From: Pseudomonas sp. C1C7
GTDB lineage: Bacteria > Pseudomonadota > Gammaproteobacteria > Pseudomonadales > Pseudomonadaceae
Assembly (NCBI RefSeq): GCF_013359595.1
Contig: NZ_JABFMP010000030.1
Coordinates: 21,637 to 85,636, forward strand
Length of the DNA stretch: 64,000 bases
Direction: 5' to 3'
Position 1 is the stretch's first letter. Each line of letters starts with the position of its first letter. Shown here piece by piece: positions 60,101 to 64,000 of the stretch. A program made the position numbers and the translations under genes. The notes below the pieces were generated by a model. It saw only the letters and a list, made by a program, of their open reading frames with translations. It had not been told where the DNA came from and did not search any database.

Positions 60101-62595
60101 GCGATCTGCCCTACGGCGCCTATGCCGGCAACAACCTCACCGCCGATCTGCTGTTCGCCGGCGAGCCGTTGCCCGAGGTGCAGGGCGAGGCCGAGCAGGG
60201 CCTGGCCTATGCGCGCAAAGTGCGCTTCGGCCTGGTGACCGATTTCATCTCCACGCAGCTGGTGCAGATCCGCATGCTGCGCGGCCTGACCCCGACGTTT
60301 GGGCGTCTGGAAGAGGGCGAATTCAACGAGGCCGAAACCGAAACGCATCTGTCCAGCACCCCGGATCTGGTGCTCGCCGAGTGCCTGTACTGGGTGCGCA
60401 AACTCCAGGCCCGTTACATGGCCGGCGAGCCTGAAGCCGCCATGCAGGCCGCTGACAAGGCGCAGCAGTTGCTCTGGGTATGCCAGGGCTTCTTCGAGGA
60501 AGCCGAGTACTACTTCTACGACGCGCTGGCCCGGGCGGCCTGCTGTGATGGCCTGGAGCCTGGCGAGCAAGCGCCGCACCTGGCGGCCATGGGTGTCGAT
60601 TACCAGCAGTTGCACGGCTGGGCGCAACAGTGTCCGGAAAATTTCGCCAGCCGTGCGGCCTTGATCGCGGCCGAGATCGCCCGTGTCGAAGGGCGCGTGG
60701 TGGATGCCGAGAAGCTTTACGAGCAAGCCATCAACCTGGCGCAGAACAGCGGTTTCATCCATATCGAGGCACTGGCCAACGAGCTGGCGTCGCGCTTCTA
60801 TGCCGCGCGGGGCCTGGGCAAGATCGCCCGGGTCTACCTGCAGGATGCCCGCTACGGTTATCTGCGCTGGGGCGCCGATGGCAAGGTGCGCCAGCTGGAC
60901 GCGAAGTATCCGTCGCTGCGCACCGAGGAACACACCCTCGGCCCGACCACCACCATGGCCACGGCGGTCGAGCACCTGGATCTGGCGACCGTGCTCAAGG
61001 TTTCCCAGGCGGTGTCGGGCGAGATCGTTCTGGAAAAGCTGATCGACACGGTCATGTTCACCGCCATCGAACAGGCCGGTGCCGAACGTGGCCTGTTGAT
61101 TCTGTCGGATGCCGGCGAGCACCGGATCGCCGCCCAGGTGACCACCGGCGACGACGCCACGCAGTTGCGCGATGCCGCGATCAGTGGCGAGCTGTTGCCC
61201 GAGTCGGTGCTCTATCAGGTCCTGCGTACCCGCGAGAGCATCGTCCTGGACGACGCCATGAGCGAAGCGCCGTTCGCCGCCGACCCCTACGTGCGCCAAC
61301 AGCGCGCCCGCTCGATTCTCTGCCTGCCATTGATGAACCAGGCCAAGCTGGTGGGCGCGCTGTATCTGGAAAACAACCTGACTGCCCGGGTGTTCAGCCC
61401 GAACCGCATCGCCGTGCTGAAACTGGTGGCGTCCCAGGCGGCGATCTCGCTGGAAAACGCCCGGTTGTACCGTGAGGTCGCCGAGCGCGAATCGAAGATC
61501 CGGCGTCTGGTGGACGCCAACATCATCGGCATCGTGGTGTGGAATGCCAACGGTGAAATCATCGAGGCCAATGAGGCGTTTCTGCGCATGCTCGAATACA
61601 CCCGTGAGGACCTCGATTCCGGCCGGTTGCGTTGGCGCGATCTGACCGTGCCGCAGTATCGCGAACTCAGCGAGCGCTCCGTGCAGGACGCGATGCGCAC
61701 CGGCCGCGCGCAACCTTTCGAGAAGGAGTACTTCAAGAAAGACGGCAGCACCTTGCCGGTGATCGTTGGCCTGGCGATGTTCGAAGCCGACAGCAAGGAA
61801 GGGGTCGCCTTCGTGCTGGACCTGACCGAGCGCAAACAGGCGGAAGAACAGATCCGTGAAAGCGAGCGGCGTTATCGCGAGGTGCAGACCGAGCTGGCCC
61901 ACGCCAACCGTGTCGCCACCATGGGGCAGTTGGTGGCGTCGATCGCGCACGAGGTCAACCAGCCGATTGCCGCGGCGATCCTCAACGCCAATGCCGCGCA
62001 GCGCTGGCTGAACATCCAGCCGCCGGAGCTTGACGAGGTCCGTCAGGTGCTTGCCCGGCTGATCCAGGATGCCAACCGCGCCGCCGATGTGCTGGGGCGC
62101 ATTCGCGGGCATATCCGCAAGGCGCCGCCGCAGAAAGGCCCGCTGGACATCAACGTGGCCATCGGCGAGATGATCGAGTTCACCCGTGGCCAGATCATGA
62201 AGAACGGCGTGACGTTGCAGACCCAACTCACCGACGGCTTGCAGTTGATCGTCGGTGATCGTGTAGAGCTGCAGCAGGTGCTGCTCAACCTGATCATGAA
62301 TGCGCTGGAGGCGATGGGCGTGACCCCGCAAGGTGAGCGCGAGTTGCAGATCAGCGCGGTGCCGGGGGATGAGGGTTACCTGCTGGTGAGCGTCAGTGAT
62401 TCGGGGCCGGGTTTTGCCACGGAGAACCCCGACCAGGTGTTCACCTCGTTCTACACCACCAAGGCCACGGGGCTGGGCATGGGCTTGTCGATCTGTCGTT
62501 CGATCATCGAGGCCCATGGCGGGCGGCTGTGGGCGAGCGCCAATCAGCCGCGTGGGGCGACTGTTCAGTTCACGCTACCGATCATGCAGGCGTGA
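57112..62595 (+). CDS. Hybrid sensor: protein-kinase-like, AAA ATPase, GAF, PAS, histidine kinase
   Basis: 1827 residues. Order: protein-kinase-like domain (about 10-280); AAA-type ATPase with Walker A GYSGIGKSS (about 322) and Walker B LALFLDDLQWLD; a long TPR-like helical region; GAF (about 1300-1460); PAS (about 1460-1590); HPK4-type histidine kinase with His1613 (SIAHEVNQP), N-box NLIMNALEAM and GLGMGLSIC. The protein-kinase part lacks catalytic residues: HKDIKPSH has His129 for Asn, DFG is GFG (Gly143), and no VAIK lysine is seen. Start at 57112; 57124 possible. Partners are the FixJ-type regulators nearby. Confidence 0.9.
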   Translation: MDNSMQILWDDGERIFCRELRSGAGGESTVLVTRPAAEQPLPACLGRLSHEFALRDELDGSWAVRPLEIVRESGQVLLVLEDPGGEPLVQLLTAPMDTTFFLHHAISIAVAIGKLHQRGLVHKDIKPSHILVNCSDGQARLTGFGLASQLPRERQAPETIAGTLAYMAPEQTGRMNRSIDSRSDLYSFGVTLYQMLTATLPFTAVDPIEWVHCHIAKKPVPASSRVESIPQVLCDIVRKLLAKTAEERYQTAAGVEHDLRRCLTEWQQTGQIKPFTLSEHGASDRLLIPEKLYGREREVDTLVSAFNRIITSSTPELVLVTGYSGIGKSSVVNELHKVLVPPRGLFASGKFDQYSRDIPYSTLVQAFQSLVRTLLGKNDTELAEWRDALQQALEPNARLITDLIPELKLIIGEPPPVPALDPQQAQRRFLLVLRHFIGVFAQADHPLALFLDDLQWLDAATLDLLEDLLTSSDTRHLMLVGAYRSNEVDAGHPLSLKIEAIRKAGGRVDEITLAPLAKTHIEQLIAEALDDQIPRVEPLAQLVLDKTAGNPFFVIQFLQTLADEQLLTFDHHLSRWFWDPDRIHAKGYTDNIVDLMVDKLTRLPADTQHALQQLACLGNVAGINALATAMEVPKTQLRTVLWEAIRQELVERLDGAYAFVHDRIHEAAYSLIPKESRAQAHLRIGRLLAAQTPAQGVEEAIFEIVGQLNRGATLLTDLREREQLAEFNLIAGQRAKASSAYASALNYLTTGAQLLGVDCWTRRNGLSFALELNRAECEFLTGQLAIADERLTALAGRATTVIERANVACLHMDVYLLLDRSDASVAVCLDYLRHVGIEWSAHPSDDDVRREYDRIGEMLGDRVIEDLIDLPLMEDATSLVTVNALGKLFAPALQTDTNLSCLSICKAVSMSLQWGNCDASCVLYANVFRVAGPRFGDHEVGFRFGQLGCDLVEQRALTRFEASTYLCFSCFAVRWMRPVAQCRDLLRRSFVAANRIGDLPYGAYAGNNLTADLLFAGEPLPEVQGEAEQGLAYARKVRFGLVTDFISTQLVQIRMLRGLTPTFGRLEEGEFNEAETETHLSSTPDLVLAECLYWVRKLQARYMAGEPEAAMQAADKAQQLLWVCQGFFEEAEYYFYDALARAACCDGLEPGEQAPHLAAMGVDYQQLHGWAQQCPENFASRAALIAAEIARVEGRVVDAEKLYEQAINLAQNSGFIHIEALANELASRFYAARGLGKIARVYLQDARYGYLRWGADGKVRQLDAKYPSLRTEEHTLGPTTTMATAVEHLDLATVLKVSQAVSGEIVLEKLIDTVMFTAIEQAGAERGLLILSDAGEHRIAAQVTTGDDATQLRDAAISGELLPESVLYQVLRTRESIVLDDAMSEAPFAADPYVRQQRARSILCLPLMNQAKLVGALYLENNLTARVFSPNRIAVLKLVASQAAISLENARLYREVAERESKIRRLVDANIIGIVVWNANGEIIEANEAFLRMLEYTREDLDSGRLRWRDLTVPQYRELSERSVQDAMRTGRAQPFEKEYFKKDGSTLPVIVGLAMFEADSKEGVAFVLDLTERKQAEEQIRESERRYREVQTELAHANRVATMGQLVASIAHEVNQPIAAAILNANAAQRWLNIQPPELDEVRQVLARLIQDANRAADVLGRIRGHIRKAPPQKGPLDINVAIGEMIEFTRGQIMKNGVTLQTQLTDGLQLIVGDRVELQQVLLNLIMNALEAMGVTPQGERELQISAVPGDEGYLLVSVSDSGPGFATENPDQVFTSFYTTKATGLGMGLSICRSIIEAHGGRLWASANQPRGATVQFTLPIMQA

Positions 62596-62614
62596 GTTTT
62601 AACCTTCCATGAGT

Positions 62615-62641
62615 GCCGGCTAATACTTTGGTTTAGCCGGC
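62615..62641 (+). terminator. Hairpin after the hybrid sensor gene
   Basis: GCCGGCTAA-TACTTTGGT-TTAGCCGGC, a perfect 9-bp stem 20 bases after the stop codon, with no T-run. Confidence 0.5.
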
Positions 62642-62736
62642 GCATATCAATGGGTCGAACGAAGTAATCGCTTGTACAAATGTGCCTCCGCAACCCCGGC
62701 GATATAGTCGTTTCAAGGGTTTCGGAGAACTTCATC

Positions 62737-63165
62737 GTGAAAAGCCTGCTGAACATCGAACAGTCGCTGCTTCAGGTACCGGTTGGTTCCCACCTGATCA
62801 CGGCGCGCAAGTTCTACATCCATCACGGCATCTACCTTGGCGCGGGGCGCGTTGCCCATTACGCCGGGTACAGCGGTTCCTTTACGCCGGGCCCCATCGA
62901 AGTCACCGATCTTGAGCATTTCGCCAATGGCCGGGCGGTCTGGGTGCTGGACGAGCAGGGTGAATATTGCGGCGAAGAAATCGTCCGTCGCGCGTATTCG
63001 AGGGTCGGCGAACGGCACTACCGGATCTTTTCCAACAACTGCGAACATTTCTGCAACTGGTGCACCCGTGGCAAGAGCCACAGTACCCAGGTCGAACTTC
63101 TGCTGAACTCGCCCCGTGGTTTTTTCTCGATGATGTCGGGGCTGGAGGATGGCTTCACTGCATAA
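62737..63165 (+). CDS. LRAT-domain (NlpC/P60-like) protein
   Basis: 142 residues from a GTG start; GGAG lies ten bases ahead and decides it. The LRAT/HRASLS catalytic layout is clear: His29 in YIHHGIYLG, second His41 in VAHYAG (12 residues on, as in HRASLS proteins), and Cys102 in the NNCEHF motif. Such enzymes are acyltransferases/phospholipases on lipids or thiol hydrolases. No signal peptide. It sits between the hybrid sensor and its FixJ-type regulator in the same direction. Its role is unknown; a lipid or acyl-linked signal is one idea. Confidence 0.85.
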   Translation: MKSLLNIEQSLLQVPVGSHLITARKFYIHHGIYLGAGRVAHYAGYSGSFTPGPIEVTDLEHFANGRAVWVLDEQGEYCGEEIVRRAYSRVGERHYRIFSNNCEHFCNWCTRGKSHSTQVELLLNSPRGFFSMMSGLEDGFTA

Positions 63166-63250
63166 GGTTTTTGTAGGGACCGCGGTGACCGGTTGGGGTA
63201 AGGCACTGTGCTACACTTTTTTTCCCATCATTTGTTGAAGAGTGTCGTGC

Positions 63251-63886
63251 ATGAATGCTCCGTTCAATGAGTCGCAAAACAATGTTTCCATTGTTTACGT
63301 AGTGGACGATGACGCTTCCATTCGCGATGCGCTCAGCAACCTGTTGCGCTCGGCCGGCATGCGGGTTGAAACCTTTGCCTCGACGGCGGAATTTCTTCAG
63401 CGTTCAAAGACGGATGGTGCCAGCTGCCTGGTGCTGGATGTACGTCTGCAGGGTAGCAGTGGCCTGGATTTTCAGCGTCAGCTGGTTGATTCGCACTCCA
63501 GCATTCCAGTCATTTTCATCACCGGTCATGGCGACATCGAGATGTCGGTCAAGGCGATGAAGGCCGGTGCGGTGGATTTCCTGGCCAAGCCGTTTCGTGA
63601 GCAGGATCTGTTGGATGCGGTGTCAGCGGCGCTGCAGGCGGATATCAAGCGTCGTGAGGTTGAGCGGCAGACTTCGAATCTGCATGCCGATTATCAGTCC
63701 CTGACTCCTCGTGAGAAGGAGGTCATGGCGTTGGCGGTCAAGGGGTTGATGAATAAGCAGATTGCGGGGCAGATGAATCTGAGTGAAATTACGATCAAGA
63801 TTCATCGTTCTCATGCGATGAAGAAGATGCATGCCAAGTCGTTTGCGGAATTGGTGCGGATGGCTGAGGCGCTTGAGCGGGGATAG
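63251..63886 (+). CDS. FixJ/LuxR-type response regulator
   Basis: 211 residues. Receiver with VVDDDASIRDALSNLLRSAG, Asp63 (LVLDVRLQGSSG) and Lys in FLAKPF, then a LuxR HTH (LTPREKEVMALAVKGLMNKQIAGQM and KIHRSHAMKKM). FixJ-type regulators pair with HPK4 kinases such as the sensor at 57112. The ATG at 63251 is preferred over a GTG at 63242 because AAGAG is about ten bases ahead of it. It should be the transcriptional output of this locus. Confidence 0.9.
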   Translation: MNAPFNESQNNVSIVYVVDDDASIRDALSNLLRSAGMRVETFASTAEFLQRSKTDGASCLVLDVRLQGSSGLDFQRQLVDSHSSIPVIFITGHGDIEMSVKAMKAGAVDFLAKPFREQDLLDAVSAALQADIKRREVERQTSNLHADYQSLTPREKEVMALAVKGLMNKQIAGQMNLSEITIKIHRSHAMKKMHAKSFAELVRMAEALERG

Positions 63887-63920
63887 CCCCGCATTCCCTT
63901 GCTCGCGATGCTTTTTCGGT

Positions 63921-64000
63921 TGTGTACATATCCGTTGCTGCGGATGCGGCCGCTTTCTTTGTTTCGGCCTGGCGGCCGACTCCCTTTGGCAAACGCCGGA
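63921..64000. repeat. Longer dispersed intergenic repeat, copy B (cut by window end)
   Basis: TGTGTACATATCCGTTGCTG, then GCGGATGCGGCCGCTTTC, resembles the start of the element at 27784. A partial REP (CTTGCTCGCGATGC) precedes it at about 63899. The remainder is beyond the window. Confidence 0.5.

Noticed and set aside
57133..62517. A 1794-codon open frame on the minus strand opposite the hybrid sensor gene
   Set aside because: No domain is recognisable; GC-rich third-base codon use leaves the antisense strand open over long stretches. The plus-strand gene has clear domains across its whole length.

Overview
The window is a 64 kb stretch of GC-rich chromosome from a Pseudomonas of the fluorescens complex. 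This placement is inferred from gene families (PPK2, a sensor kinase with FixJ-type regulators, DUF1302/DUF1329 proteins, an exopolyphosphatase pair, malate:quinone oxidoreductase) and from many Pseudomonas-type REP/REPIN palindromes built on the cores TGTGGGAGCGGGCTTGCCCGCG and TGTAGGAGCGAGCTTGCTCGCG. No rRNA, tRNA, prophage, transposase or CRISPR array is visible. Most genes are ordinary chromosomal genes; the mobile signal is limited to small non-coding repeats.

Layout. 1-2963: end of an SBF-type transporter, then divergent ppk2 and ppx-like polyphosphate genes with a Pho-box-like site between them. 3032-6291: a leftward three-gene copper-type unit (multicopper oxidase lipoprotein, outer-membrane barrel, Sco protein). 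6587-7364: two small envelope proteins. 7662-13351: agmatine/polyamine region (LysR, agmatine deiminase, N-carbamoylputrescine amidase, polyamine-binding protein, a second agmatine deiminase with a Tat signal, a RidA protein). 13551-16690: rlhA and an MscS-type channel. 16705-18809: leftward group of small unknown envelope proteins, one apparently frameshifted. 19032-21697: DUF1801, msrA, PCu(A)C and Sco copper chaperones, a YbdD-type protein. 21938-25071: nirBD behind a sigma-54-type promoter and a leader RNA with an ANTAR-type hexaloop hairpin that overlaps a terminator. 25384-31885: NTF2-like protein, chemoreceptor, ilvD, mqo.

32505-34902: a 27-residue membrane microprotein, two VOC proteins, a hydrolase, a small membrane protein. 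35049-42228: DUF1329 and DUF1302 proteins, a membrane protein, an alkylglycerol-monooxygenase-like hydroxylase, an AraC regulator and an SDR. 42303-48888: hydrolase with a TetR remnant under its start, small lipoproteins, LysR/SDR divergent pair, diguanylate cyclase. 49024-53561: TetR-controlled oxidase-like membrane protein, two-component pair, DUF3313 lipoprotein. 53709-56500: OsmC-YcaO fusion and a PH-like protein. 56507-63886: signalling locus of a receiver-only protein, a 1827-residue hybrid sensor (protein-kinase-like, AAA, GAF, PAS, histidine kinase), an LRAT-like protein and a FixJ-type regulator.

The best candidates for under-described biology are the sensor/LRAT/FixJ locus with its apparent pseudokinase domain, the AGMO-like hydroxylase with DUF1302/DUF1329 partners, the exported agmatine deiminase beside a cytoplasmic agmatine pathway, and the two-layer (sigma-54 plus antitermination) control predicted for nirBD. 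All functions come from reading sequence motifs; no database search was run.
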